A DNA stretch of 64,000 nt. Origin: Isoetes taiwanensis (Eukaryota > Streptophyta > Lycopodiopsida > Isoetales > Isoetaceae). The first letter of the stretch is position 1, and each line of letters begins with the position of its first letter. The translations under genes and the position numbers were made by a program. The DNA lies in the NCBI GenBank assembly GCA_021234155.1, contig JAJEKV010000002.1, positions 36,002,128 through 36,066,127 of the forward strand. The letters are read 5' to 3'. Of this stretch, positions 11,791 to 22,323 are shown in pieces. The notes beneath the pieces are model-generated. The model saw only the letters and a program-made list of their open reading frames with translations. It did no database searches and was not told where the DNA came from.

Positions 11791-12801
11791 CAGAAACATT
11801 ATGCATATGTTCCTCCTGCAAGGCTGAAATTATTGTATAAAAAGGCAAGTACATATGAATTGGCATTGAAACAGAAAATAGATGATACTCCAATAGTTGG
11901 GACCTTCGATGAAAAACAGAAAGCTCTTGTGACCATAATTGTGGATGTGGCTCGGAATGTTTTCGGCACAACAAAAGCTAGTAATCCCAAGTGGATAAAA
12001 AGCAAATGGTTTGATATTGAATGCAGACAAGCGAAAGAGAGATGCAAAGGCTCACATGACTCAAATCTTGTCAAGCATTACAAAAATCTAGTGAAATCTA
12101 AAAAACGAGCATGGTACCGAGACCACCAGGATCATGCTATGCATGATGTAGAATTGGAGCCAAAGAGATTTTGGAATTGTTCCAAAAAGAATGTATCTCT
12201 TGGGAACATACAAAGGGAGGACCTACTGAATTGGGTTACAGAGCTATATAATATGCCACAGATAGACCAAATGGTATATGAGGGAGAGACACATCCTATT
12301 TTTACCATCCAAGATGTACAGGGAACACTTCAAAGAATGCAAAATGGGAAAGCAAGTGATTCTTTTGGCATCTCTATTGAATTATTTAAATGGGGAGGAG
12401 AATATCTTCATGCTATGCTAGCTGATTTGTGCAATGAATGCCTCCTTCGAGGTGGCTTTCCACAGGACTGGTGTTTGAATAAGGTCATCCCGATCTTTAA
12501 AGCAGGAGACAAAGATGAGGTAAGAAATTACAGAACTATCTTGATTTCTAATTCTTTTGCAAAGCTTTTTGCATCAATGCTGGAGAAAAAGATCTCAGAT
12601 TGGGCAGATGGTTCCCAAAGTAGAGCAGTAAGTCAGGCAGGGTTTAGAAAAGAGCACTCCACACTGGACCACTTGTCTACTCTGCGGGTCATAACTGAAG
12701 GAGCAAAAGGACCATGTAATAAGAGGTATTTGGCTTTCATTGATTTGACAAAAGCATTTCAAGTAGATGGTTGGGACATGGTGTTTGGCCGGATTCTATG
12801 A
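11458..12801 (+). pseudogene. LINE endonuclease end plus reverse transcriptase, truncated
   Basis: This 447-residue open frame covers the last third of the endonuclease, a linker and the first half of the RT. RT text includes NGKASDSFGISIELFKWGG, VIPIFKAGDKDEVRNYRTI, AGFRKEHSTLDHLSTLRV and motif A FIDLTKAF. It ends soon after motif A. The YADD active-site motif and the thumb are absent; sequence resumes with unrelated-looking text and then the 3' domain, so roughly 1 kb of RT has been deleted. Confidence 0.85.
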
Positions 12802-12963
12802 AACTGAAGGAAGTATACAAGCAAGTTGAGAAGACGGTATTGAAGAAAATGTGGCAAATTGACACTAATGGAGACATTAAGAAAAAATTCTACCTTGAAG
12901 AGATCAATGACATGCAAGATTATAAAGAACAAAGCTACCTGTCTCCGTGGACGATAAAAGTAC

Positions 12964-12990
12964 CTTCCTTCCTTCCTTCCTTCCTTCCTT
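12964..12990. repeat. CCTT/CTTC microsatellite
   Basis: About six to seven copies of a 4-bp unit lie at the deletion junction inside the LINE, which is consistent with a repair-associated event. Confidence 0.85.
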
Positions 12991-13019
12991 ACAGATATTA
13001 GCAGGAAGAACCGAAGATT

Positions 13020-13340
13020 ATCTCTCAATTGAGGTTATCGTCACATACCCTTCACATAAAAACTGGTAGATGGCATAATACTCCATGTTATAACAGATAT
13101 TGTCCTGGATGTTTGGAATTGGAGATAGAAACAGAAAAACATGCTTTCTAAGAATGTGCGTCATATGTACATTTAAGAGCAAAGCATGAGGTTTATGATT
13201 CTACACTGAAGGGACTTTTGAGTATGCCAGCTCACAAACTAAGTTCCTACCTAAAAGACATTTGGAAGGAAAGAAAAGATATAATTCTGTTATTTGATAT
13301 TATGTCAGACTTTGATGCATGTGCTGCTCTAAAATGAGCG
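13020..13340 (+). pseudogene. LINE ORF2 C-terminal zinc-finger remnant
   Basis: Translation gives RWHNTPCYNRYCPGCLELE, then TEKHAF, a stop and ECASYVHLRAKHEVYD. The C-x2-C...H...C spacing matches the region following LINE RTs; the homologous block near 62990 reads CKVCG and EEHFLLKCP. One stop codon interrupts it. Confidence 0.7.
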
Positions 13341-13429
13341 CTTAACACTGTACATATTTGCCAGAGAGGCCTGGGGGCCTAAATGGCTTGATAATACAAT
13401 TAAATTAAATTAAATTAAATTTAATGATT

Positions 13430-14268
13430 TTTGTTGTAAACAAAGTGGATTTTTGTTCCAAATTTTTTATATTCACTTCTCTAGATAAGGATATGCAATA
13501 TGTTCTCTTTACCATGTTTCGAGGTGGTTTTCATGTCATTTTTGGGGCCTTTCCAACCTTTCCAATGGGTTCCATTAATTGTTTTATTCCATGTATGGAG
13601 GGGGTTTCGAATATGTTCTGTAGATATATACGTGCTTTCTGTGCCCTGCTGAGTTTGTGGATGGCCTATTTTTGGGTCTCTCATGGGACGTTCGATTCCA
13701 AGAATCATCCGGTCAACTTACAGAGTGCCACATAGTTAAGTCCTCTTTTAAGTTCAGATACTTTCTTCCAAAACAGTATTTATATGTTAATTGCCAATTA
13801 GAACAAAGGAAACAGAAAAAGAGAGGTTGCACATCTTATTGGGAGCCATTTGGGATCATAACAAACACTCCGATGCGTTAGATATTCGAGTATGGCAAGG
13901 GGAGAAAGTCATTTATATAGCTACAATGAAAGTTGAATGGCCATTATCAGAACTAAGAGTGCTAATGGAGACGGAGGAGGTTTGCATCCGACTTTCATTA
14001 TTTCATTGATGGCATTAGGGTTGGCTATAGGCAAGAGTGTAATGTAAAGTTTAGTGAGTTAGCGATCAACAAGAAATTGTCTATTGCTTAGCGATTTGAA
14101 TTTCGTTTATTTTTTTGTTTGTGTGAATTTTTTGATAGGGCTTCCTACAATTATTTAAAAAGTTACCAGTGTATTTTACGTTTAACATCCGTTTTTTACT
14201 ATTTATCTCTTGCCAATTGTCTATTTTTGTCGGTGTCCATAGTATAAAGCGCCATTTGTTGAGAAGCC
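13430..14268. other. No gene recognised; 5' flank of the histone-like gene
   Basis: Several overlapping ORFs occur but none shows conserved text. A possible TATA-like word (TATAAAG at about 14241) sits about 25 bp upstream of the histone-like ATG. Confidence 0.35.
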
Positions 14269-14982
14269 ATGGCTAGAACTAAGTTATTCGCAAGGATTCA
14301 TCCAGGTGGTATAAGGTCGGGTGATTATGGTACTTCGCCTCTTTCACTCGCTTCTGAAGTCTTTGATAGAGATTCTTCTCCTCCGTCTCCGACTATGCCT
14401 GACAGAAGGCCAGGAAAAGAACTTCGCATGACAGATGGTGGGGGAAGGAATGCTAGAGTAACTAGGGAGGTGCATTCTGGTTTGGAGATAGATGAAAATG
14501 TGACAGATCGGCGAGCAGAATATGATGCCGGATTGATTATTGGGAAGTTGGCTCTTCCTGCTCCTCCTATGAATGTGGCAGAAGCTTCTAGTCAAAGAAG
14601 GAGGGTTCATCCAAGAAAGGGGAAGACGACCAAAAATATGAGGAGATGGTCGAAAGAGGCAGCCGAGCTTGGAAATGAGGTGCTTGAGGGTAGTGGCCAA
14701 GGTGCAGGCGTAGAACAGTCGCAGCAACAGCCAGCATAGCAAGGAAGAAGGAAGCAGAAGACAAAGCGGGGCATTAAAGCACTATGCGAGATAAGGAAGT
14801 ATCAGAAGAGCACTGACCTGATTATTCCACATCTTCATTTTGCTAGGTTTGTGAAAGAGCTGTTGCAAGAATGTGGTGCTATACATAACACCACTTACAA
14901 GATTCAAGCAATTGCCTTGAATGCTCTTCAATTGCCAGTGGAAGCACTTGGTGTTAGTCTGTTCGAGATTCCCAACTTGTAG
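14269..14982 (+). pseudogene. CENH3-like histone H3 pseudogene, intronless
   Basis: One frame begins MARTKLFARI, runs 156 codons to a TAG at 14737-14739, and continues in the same frame with KQKTKRGIKALCEIRKYQ, KSTDLIIPHLHFARFVKEL, KIQAIALNALQ and VEALGVSLFE, ending NL-stop at 14980. This is the histone H3 fold: alpha-N (ALREIRKYQKST), alpha1 and alpha2 (FQS.AVMALQE..EAYLV.LFED.NL). Compared with canonical H3, the tail is long and unrelated after MARTK, the L-I-I-P stretch resembles centromeric H3, and loop 1 is about four residues longer, also a CENH3 trait. The last helix is missing. CENH3 genes normally have several introns, so an intronless copy with a premature stop suggests a retrocopy. 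A captured or diverged H3 variant remains possible. Confidence 0.68.
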
Positions 14983-15727
14983 CTGGGTCCTCGCATTTTA
15001 CGATGTCTCATTTTTAGTGTCCTTTTGTCCAACCAAATTAGCACTATTTTTTACTATTACGGGAAGAGGAAAATTCAAAATTAGCGAGAATATCGGGGGG
15101 TGGTTGATTTCCCCTTTCTCGAGGGAAAGAGATCTCGTTTCTTTCTTTCCATCCATTGTTTTGTTCAGGCTTCTTGTGATCCAATGACTAATGATGAAGA
15201 CAGGAGGCAAAAATATCATTTGCAGAAGCAACATCAAAGAGCAAGCAAGATGAGGCAACAATTGTCAAATGAAAATTTAGATTGGAGTATTGAGCACTCA
15301 AAAAAGCAATTGCAACATGCAGGCTCCCTAATCACAAAAACATTTTTGGATTTGACAGGTTCGATCTCTACAGACCAGAAGAAAGAAGTATGGCATCTAG
15401 TGGAGAATAGCAAAGTTATGCAGGTTGCAGTGTCTAATAAGGAAAAGATTATTCACCGTGAAATTGTCGGTAGCATCCAAGAAACCATATAGCATGTGAA
15501 AGGAGTGAAGTCCAATGACAAATTAGCAGCAAAAAGAGCAGCATTAGTCATGGCACTTGGGAAGGTCAGGCATGGCAGCAAAAGATTAGCTGCCAGGGTT
15601 TTAGGAATTCGTCCAAGGAATTGTTCCAGAGCTAAGAAGCACCGTGTTGCAATTAGTAATAAAAATGCATTATGGGCTCTTGGGGAAAGGAAGAAGAGAA
15701 AGGATTCCCTGAGCCAAGAAGTGATTG

Positions 15728-15745
15728 AAAAGGTTGTGGACTATT
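15728..15745. repeat. Target-site duplication of L1-type LINE (left copy)
   Basis: AAAAGGTTGTGGACTATT at 15728-15745 is repeated exactly at 19507-19524, bracketing the LINE. An 18-bp duplication with an adjoining T run is typical of target-primed reverse transcription. Confidence 0.93.
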
Positions 15746-15873
15746 TTTTTTTTTTTTGAAGAACTGTGTCAGCAATATATTAAAAGAATGGTAATGTTAC
15801 AAAGCAAGTGAGGAGGAAGGAGAACTGCCCCAAAGAGACAGTGATACCTCGACACTCCACAACAACTGCAACT

Positions 15874-16278
15874 CTACTGCTGTACAAACTGACCATCACC
15901 ATCTACCACACCCAAGAAGTCCCGCCAAATGGAAAACTTCCGCTCTACTAATCCCGGGAACACCAAAAAGCTTTGAAATAGCTTGTACCTGAGTCGAGGA
16001 ATCAGAGAGGCTGCAGGCTGCTGAATCCCCTGAAAGATCCACAACCGCCGCCGCTTCCAAATCAACCACACCAACCAAGCCACGCCACGGATGCAAAGCT
16101 TGTTTGCCGTCGAAGCGCCAAAGCACCGGGATATACATGAAGCAAAGAATTGTTGGCTATTCAATCTCACGAAAAGAGGCCCCGACCCAATCCCAGCAAC
16201 CCGCAAGTGAGGGCATAAAACCGCATAATGCTCCACAGTCTCACGATGAAGGCCACAACAAGGGCAAAGAGGGCTCAC
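15874..16278 (-). pseudogene. L1 ORF2 C-terminal zf-RVT region
   Basis: A 134-codon leftward frame contains CPCCGLHRETVEHYAVLCPH, a C-x2-C...H...C cluster of the zf-RVT type found after plant LINE RTs, followed by FQGIQQPAASLIPRLRYKLF. It ends about 130 bp before the poly(A) tail, as expected for the end of ORF2. Confidence 0.85.
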
Positions 16279-16645
16279 ACCCGCCTAAACCCGACTCACA
16301 AGGACATTCACCACGATACACGGCACCACCACCACCACATAAGCACCCGAACCCGGTGGGGGAAGTGAGCTCCATGTCCACGCCCAAACCGAAACCATCG
16401 AGAACCCGGAGTCGCAGAGACCACTTGCCCGGCAAAGGGCGAGTGTCATGAATAGCCAACACCCGGTAACAAGACCGCACAAAACAAGAAGATACAACAT
16501 CCGGATGAACCTTCCAAACCCGCACCACCACATCACCCCGAGGGACTATAGGTATGTGTAGCGGAATACTCCCCGCCACTTGTTCCCGTGATAGCCCCTG
16601 CCACTGTCCTTTCAGCGAAAAGCGAAGCTCGAAGAACTCCCACGG

Positions 16646-18420
16646 CTAGCTAGCCGACCATCCCAATACCAATCCTCCAAGGTGAGCACAGCAGCTTCGC
16701 CTCCACGCCCTCAAGGCCCCCAGCATGCACAAAGTGGCGACCAAGGGCAAGTACGCAGGAGGTAGAGGAACCCACAAGAAAGGAGAAGAGTGGTGATAAA
16801 CCGAGTCATAATCTAGCCGGAAGAGCACACGCCGCGTGATCCCAAGCCCGCAACACCCCTGTGGAGAAAAGGGGATGCATGTGAGAAAGGCCTGAGACCA
16901 TACAACAAGGTCCTGTGGCAACTCTACATGCACAGACGACTTTCCAAATGCCACACAATGGCGAAGAGATTGCCACAATAGTGCCGCACTAGGAGAAGAT
17001 GCTCCATCCTGCAGAATGCTCCAAATAAACTTAGAGACCAACACCTTACTATGCAGTGCCAAATCCAGAATGGCCAAGCCCCCATCCTCCCGGGGGCGGA
17101 GACACTTCCACCAAGCCACTTTAACAACCGCCCCTTCATCATCCCCGCCCCACACAAAATTTCGAACAATCTTATCCAAAGCCTGTATCTTACCCTCAGG
17201 AGCTAACATCGCAGATGCTGTATACACATGAGTGCTACAAAGTACTGACTTGGCAATAGTGATCCTACCTGCCATGGACAACTTGCTACCCTTCCACCAA
17301 TTGAGGTGTTTTACGCAACCCCCGCAAAAAAATCATCCCACACCCTCCCCATGGAAACATCCCCTCCAAAGGGAATACCCAACAACTTAGTACACACATT
17401 ACCTGGAAGCACCTTCCAAGGGAATAGAGCCAAACAAGGGGGAGGCGGAGTCAGTTGGGCCCATAATGCGGAGCATTTACCCCAATTCAAAAGAATGCCT
17501 GAGGCCAAGGAGAAAGTATCCAAAGAAACCCTTCACATTCAAGAAATTCCTCTCTTACGCCACCAAGAAGAGAAAGTGTCATCGGCGAACTGGTTAATAA
17601 TCTGGCGACTACCATCCCCGCATCCCAAGCCCATCCACCACCCCCTCCTCCACTCTGACCAAAAACAAGCCGAGACAATTGCCTCCGCCACAATCGTAAA
17701 CAAAAATGGTGCCAAAGGGCACCCCTGACGCACCCCCTACAGCCTAAGGAGAAAAAGGCGGAGGGTTCACCCTGGCACACCACCGTAGCCCGTCTTTGAC
17801 CTATGCGACTTCATGTTTCTCTCGTAAAGCGTGGACCACGCCCAACGCTAACATCATGGCGCATAAGAACTCCCCAACGGACACTATCATAAGCTTTGGC
17901 AAAGTCAAGCTTAAGATAGGCAATGCCTTGACTGTTCTCTCGGCCCAATAAAGGCCCTCATAAGCTGCGGCAACATTAGTCAAAATGTTCCTCCCAGGAA
18001 CAAACCCAGACTGCACCTTACTAATGGAAGAAGTCAACACCGGCTTCAACTTCTCGGCCAGGGCTTTCGCAATAATCTTGTACACAGAGGACAACAAGGA
18101 TATAGGCCTCAATCATTAATAGTAGAAGGTCACTTAACCTTAGGAATCAAGGAAATGCATGCGGTATTCAAGATCCTATCCATGTGAGAAGACTGCAAAG
18201 AACTCAAGATACACCCGGTACACGTACGCCTCACCAGCCCACTCCCAATAAGTCCGAAGAACTCCACAGGGATGCCATCCAGCCTGGGACATTTATCCTT
18301 GGCCATGCACATACATGCCTCCGCTAAATCCTCTCTGGAGAGCTCTCGCTCCAAGCTCTCACGTTGGTGAGGCAAAATAGATGGTTTAATGTTGACCCCC
18401 AAAACAAGCTCCTGCATCTC
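16646..18420 (-). pseudogene. L1 reverse transcriptase domain, broken
   Basis: Pieces in order from the right are DKCPRLDGIPVEFFGLIGSG (18280), NTACISLIPKVK, then MRPISLLSSVYKIIAKALAE and VQSGFVPGRNILTNVAAAYE (about 18000-18110), MRQGCPLAPFLFTIVAEAI (17720) and the active-site block INQFADDTFS (about 17590). The thumb and connection read SMAGRITIAKSVLC and VAWWKCLRPREDGGLAILDL (16970-17280). This order matches plant L1 ORF2. Frame changes occur between the blocks, so no functional protein could be made although the FADD aspartates are intact. Confidence 0.88.
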
Positions 18421-18689
18421 CGCTCATAGGGAAGAGTGCGCCTGCGCAAAAACCACGAGAAATGAGCATGCACATACCTCTGCAACTCAGCGGGATCCTC
18501 CAAAGTCCGGCCATCGTGGCAAAGCAAGGGGCGCCATAGATGCTTTGATATCGCCACGCCCATTTGCCTAGCCGCTCAAGAACACCGACGAACTTGTATC
18601 CCCCCCTTCAACCAGGTAAGGGCTGCCTTCACACGCCTCATGCACTTTAACCTGCTCCAAAGCAACAATACTGCAACAACGCATTCTCC

Positions 18690-19506
18690 CTAATGCCATC
18701 GAAGGTCATACCGAATCTTCTCCAACTCGATAAAGACTATGCAACTCCTGCCTCTGCCGCACACGCGCCTACCAAAGACCTTAGCAAAACGCTTCACCAC
18801 GGCCAACGCGGTCACCATACCGGACATACCCTTCGGAGATGAAAAGGTATCAAGCCACAACTCCCTGGCACTGGGCGAGAAATCCGCATCGGCCGAGGCC
18901 GGGGTGTTCAAACGGAACACCGTCCCGAAGGCCGAGGGCAACCGCGACCTGGACCGGACAAAACCCGAGGGTAATGATCAAAATGGAGGTAGACAGAATG
19001 TTACTCCGCGCAAAGAGGGCACACCATCCAATGCGCGCATGGGGAGCATAGCACCGTCATGCCTAGCATACGCGGGCCGCACCAATCGCCTATTACAATA
19101 GGTGAAAGACAAGTCCCCTGTGGACCTCAACCAAGGCCAAATCACGCAACAAACGAGACCACTGGTCCCTCTCAAATCCCCTCGCACAAGCCGGGTGCGA
19201 ACTGTGAGCGATCTTCTACTCGCTCTACCATATTGAAATCCCCTAACAACAACCAAGCAACCCGCAAACCCACCAAGGGCTCGCGCGAACTTATTCCCGT
19301 TGTGGCCCACAAAGCACCCCGCTGAGAAGGCTGATTAGGGGCATAAACATTAACAATCCCCCACTCTTGCCCGCCCTCCAACCACTTAATTATTGCCCAC
19401 CGACCAAACCTGTCTGCTGCAGAGTATGTGACCTGCACATCCATCTTCCAAGCAATAAGAGTACCCCCACTAGTCCGCCCAGAAGAAGAAGCAATAAAGC
19501 CAAACT
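18690..19506 (-). pseudogene. L1 endonuclease domain, truncated
   Basis: Reading leftward from 19506 the text is SSSGRTSGGTLIAWKMDVQV, GQEWGIVNVYAPNQPSQR and LLLGDFNMVERVEDRS. GDFNMVE and the 'NVYAP' block are characteristic of plant L1 endonucleases, which nick the target DNA. The N-terminal catalytic part (with the ETK motif) is missing because of 5' truncation, and the downstream part passes through shifted frames towards the RT. Confidence 0.85.
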
Positions 19507-19624
19507 AAAAGGTTGTGGACTATTGGACGAACTACACTAGAGTTTCACCTAACTTCAAGGACGTCAGATCTGGTAGAGGAAAACATCCTAAACATCCAAC
19601 ACATTACCTTGATGTGAGCCAAGT

Positions 19625-20144
19625 ATACTATCAAGTTTTTTACTAAGTATTTTTCACGTTCACTAATTACTAGTATTTTTTATAAGTTTTGAAGTACTGA
19701 TTCTAATATGAATTATGTCTGATAATCGAATTAATCTGCACGTTCTTGTCGTTCTAGCAAGTTTTAGTGCTATTGACAGTTGATAATGGAGCATTTTTTG
19801 TGATAGTGCTAAGGTTTCTCACCTTTATAATGTTGGTGCCACTTTTAGTGATTGTGTTGATGTTAGTGCCAGTGTTAGTGATTTTGTTAATGATAGTGCT
19901 AATGTTACCAATTTCATTAATGTTGATGCCACTGTTAGTAATTTTGTCAATGTTAGCACCACACTAAATCTATACTTAGTAAAGCCCATCTACCACTATA
20001 GATTAGTGGTTTGGTTTACTAAGGGTTATGTTATAATGCTAATGGAATCAATAATTAGTTCTAAGTTGCTATTCATTAGCATTTGTTTCACTAGTGATTT
20101 TAGCATTAGCATTTACTAAGTAGTTTTCTATTCTTATTCTGCAG
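19625..20144. repeat. Intron of transposase gene with degenerate minisatellite
   Basis: Between a GT at 19623 and an AG at 20144. From about 19790 to 19965 it carries some eight degenerate units built on GTTAGTG and ATTTTGTTAATG (18-24 bp each). Predicted ORFs here are repeat artefacts. Confidence 0.6.
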
Positions 20145-21999
20145 ACAGAATTCTTCACTAGTTTCAAGCAAGACAATCCAAATGTTCAAATTAAGCAGAG
20201 AGCCTTCAAGAAATTAAAACCTTACTTTGTTGTAAAGCTATCTGAATTCAATACTTGTTGTTGCCTCTATCATGAGAGGATGTCAATGCTGAGGGAAGGG
20301 GTGAAGAACATGAGAAAAAGTCCATGGTGCATGCTACAGATTGCACTTGTGAGTGCAAGATATGTGACCACAAGGCAAGCCAGGTAGGGTGCAATGCAGC
20401 AAGACATGTTTGGAAGTCTAACAGTGACATGTGGAGAAGCATGGTTTGCCCGAAGCCTGAAGGTGAGGAGTGGCACAATGAAGCATGCTTGTCAGGAACC
20501 TGTAGCAAATGTGGTGTGGACAAAATGGAAAGGTGTCCAAAAGAAGAAACAAAGGACAATACCTCAAAAATTGCTTGCGAGAACATAGATTATATTGAAA
20601 TTGGTAAGGATAAAAATGGCAAACCCAAAAAAAAGAATTGAGCATCAATATTAACAGACCACCCAATGTTTTGATGGAAACCTTCAAATCCAAAGCAAAG
20701 GAGTTTGCGACACATAACTTTAGGTATAAATGGCAGCAACCCATGTTTAGATAACTATTAAACATGTTTACTAATGATACCATTGTGTCGGTGGTTGACT
20801 TTGCAGAGAATTACTCTTTCAAGGAGCAGAATGAAGTCCAGTCCAAGCATTGGCATAATGAGCAGATCACTATTCTTGTGCACTTCACATATAAAAGGGA
20901 TCCTAAGACACAAGAAATCATCAAGGAAGAACACTTTTATATATCTGATGACAGAAAACATGATTCTTTGTCTGTGCAGGATTGCTTTCTCTTACACAAT
21001 CAGTGGATGCAAAAGAAGGAAATCATGTTGAAGAAGCATTATGTCTTCTCAGATGGTGCAGCCTCATAATTTAAAGGTAAAAAATTATTTTACTTTGATG
21101 CTAGATTCAAGTCTTTAACAAGTTTAGACATGATGTGGAACTTTTGGTGCTCTGGCCACGGAAAGAGAGAACATGATGGTGCAGGAGGAGTAATAAAGAG
21201 GGCTTTGAGAGCAGCACAGTTGAAGGGCATCAAGATGACCAATGCACACGAGATGGTAGAATGGCTAAAGCAGTAGATGTCAACAACAGCACCCACAACA
21301 TATAAAAAGAAGATTCAAACTGTAACTTTTTGGAAGGTTGAAGTAGGACAAGTGGACAAGAAAAATCAGTGGGAAGCACGTCCTATTGAAGGATCTAGAA
21401 ACCTTCATTGTTTCCATGGGTGCTCAAATCACATGACACATTTACAGGTCAGAAATCTCTCTTGCTTTCGCACAGATTGTTTAGATTTGAATTGAGATTC
21501 TTGCCCAATTCATCATATACTAAGAAGTTTGAACTAATTGTGGTACAACCCATCATAGCTATTATTGAAGAAGAAGTACATGATGAAGGAGAAGAAGCAT
21601 ATGTTGCTAGTGCTGTCTTATGTAGCCTACAAGTATCTATAGGTGATGTTTTTGCAGTGGTGGCTCCAAATAACAATCATGAGAATGTAAAATTCTACCT
21701 TATCCTATGTACCAAAGCTAAGTACTTGGTGTTAGAAGACTTTGTAGATAAAGGGCAGAAGTTTGTGGAAGGAGATGAGGTCATAGAAGGGATATACCAT
21801 GAGAAGTTGGTGAATTGTAAATCCAGCTACAAGTTCTATAGGGGAAATAAAGCAATTATTTATGCTACTCAAGTTGCAAAGAACAAAGTCAGGTTGGTTC
21901 AAGCAAAGCACGTTGTTAAGCAGGGAGTGGTTTACACTCTAAGTGTCAAAGAAGAACAAGACATTCTAGAGAGGCTTTCCACGTTGTTGGAATAGTGGA

Positions 22000-22315
22000 A
22001 AGAGAAATTGTGTAAAGGGTAGTGTATCACTACTTATGTGTGTGCTCATGACTACTTTTATGAATATAAAGAAGTTTCCATATTTTGCATTCTCATTTTT
22101 AATGCTTCAGTTCCAGAATTTTATACTCTGGCTTGATTTAGACAATTCCAGGTCTTCGACAGCATCTTCTTCATAATCTGCATGCACTCCATCTGTAGGC
22201 CATGACCCTATCCCATACCGAATGAAAAGCTCTGGCAAGGAAAGGGGAATTAGAGTTCGGCGAGAATTTTTTCCAGGACAGAGAAGGTAGAGCAAGAGCG
22301 GGAGGTTTCAGCATT
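22000..22315. other. Unassigned, possible exon remnant on minus strand
   Basis: A leftward frame ends with an acidic tail (ADYEEDAVEDLELSKSS) which could be the C-terminus of a host gene cut by the neighbouring MITE, but I do not recognise it and no further exons are evident. Confidence 0.25.
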
Positions 22316-22323
22316 CTGTTGAG

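Larger units (their letters stand above)
10100..13424 (+). mobile_element. LINE (non-LTR retrotransposon), degenerate copy
   Basis: In order on the plus strand there are an ORF1 coiled-coil protein, an endonuclease, part of a reverse transcriptase, a C-terminal cysteine/histidine region and a 3' tail. The tail, after TTGATAATACAATTAAAT, consists of short AAATT units (about 13398-13424). No poly(A) run is present. The start near 10100 is approximate, because no target duplication was found. Frame breaks and an internal deletion make the copy inactive. The closest relatives in this window are the copies at 51.1-55.0 kb and 62.6-64 kb. Confidence 0.88.
15746..19506 (-). mobile_element. L1-type LINE, 5'-truncated, inserted in transposase gene
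   Basis: A 3.76-kb insertion reading leftward. It begins on the plus strand with a T run (its poly(A) tail) and is bounded by exact 18-bp target duplications at 15728-15745 and 19507-19524. The 5' end (19506) falls inside the endonuclease, so ORF1 and the endonuclease start were never copied. The element is conspicuously more GC-rich than the surrounding DNA, which suggests a different source codon use or a fairly young insertion, yet several frame breaks are already present. Confidence 0.94.
15184..21995 (+). pseudogene. Decayed DDE-like transposase gene of an 'FSDGxxxxFK' family
   Basis: Exons, joined across the LINE insertion, are 15184-15745 plus 19525-19622, then 20145 to about 20640, 20764 to about 21290 and 21408-21995. 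The first encodes a charged coiled coil (RRQKYHLQKQHQRASKMRQQ) and a basic region KRAALVMALGKVRHGSKRLA. After the LINE the frame resumes WTNYTRVSPNFKDVRSGRG. Later text has LSEFNTCCCLYHERM and a cysteine cluster (CTCECKICDH ... CSKCGVD), then DFAENYSFKEQNEVQSKHW, HYVFSDGAAS-stop-FK and FWCSGHGKREHDGAGG. These acidic and histidine blocks look like an RNase H-fold (DDE) transposase seen in repeat families of non-seed plants and some animals; I cannot name the superfamily. The last exon (IGDVFAVVAPNN ... YATQV) resembles a BAH-like tail. Stops at 15490 and 21067 and a frame shift near 20320 disable it. Confidence 0.62.

Noticed and set aside
11458-12801. Functional LINE ORF2
   Set aside because: Although open for 447 codons, it lacks motif C and the thumb because of a deletion.
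16104-19325. Plus-strand ORFs inside the L1-type LINE
   Set aside because: They are antisense to the legible leftward RT and endonuclease text; the GC-rich sequence keeps many frames open.
22107-22295. C-terminal exon of an unknown acidic protein
   Set aside because: No second exon or family match; left as unassigned.
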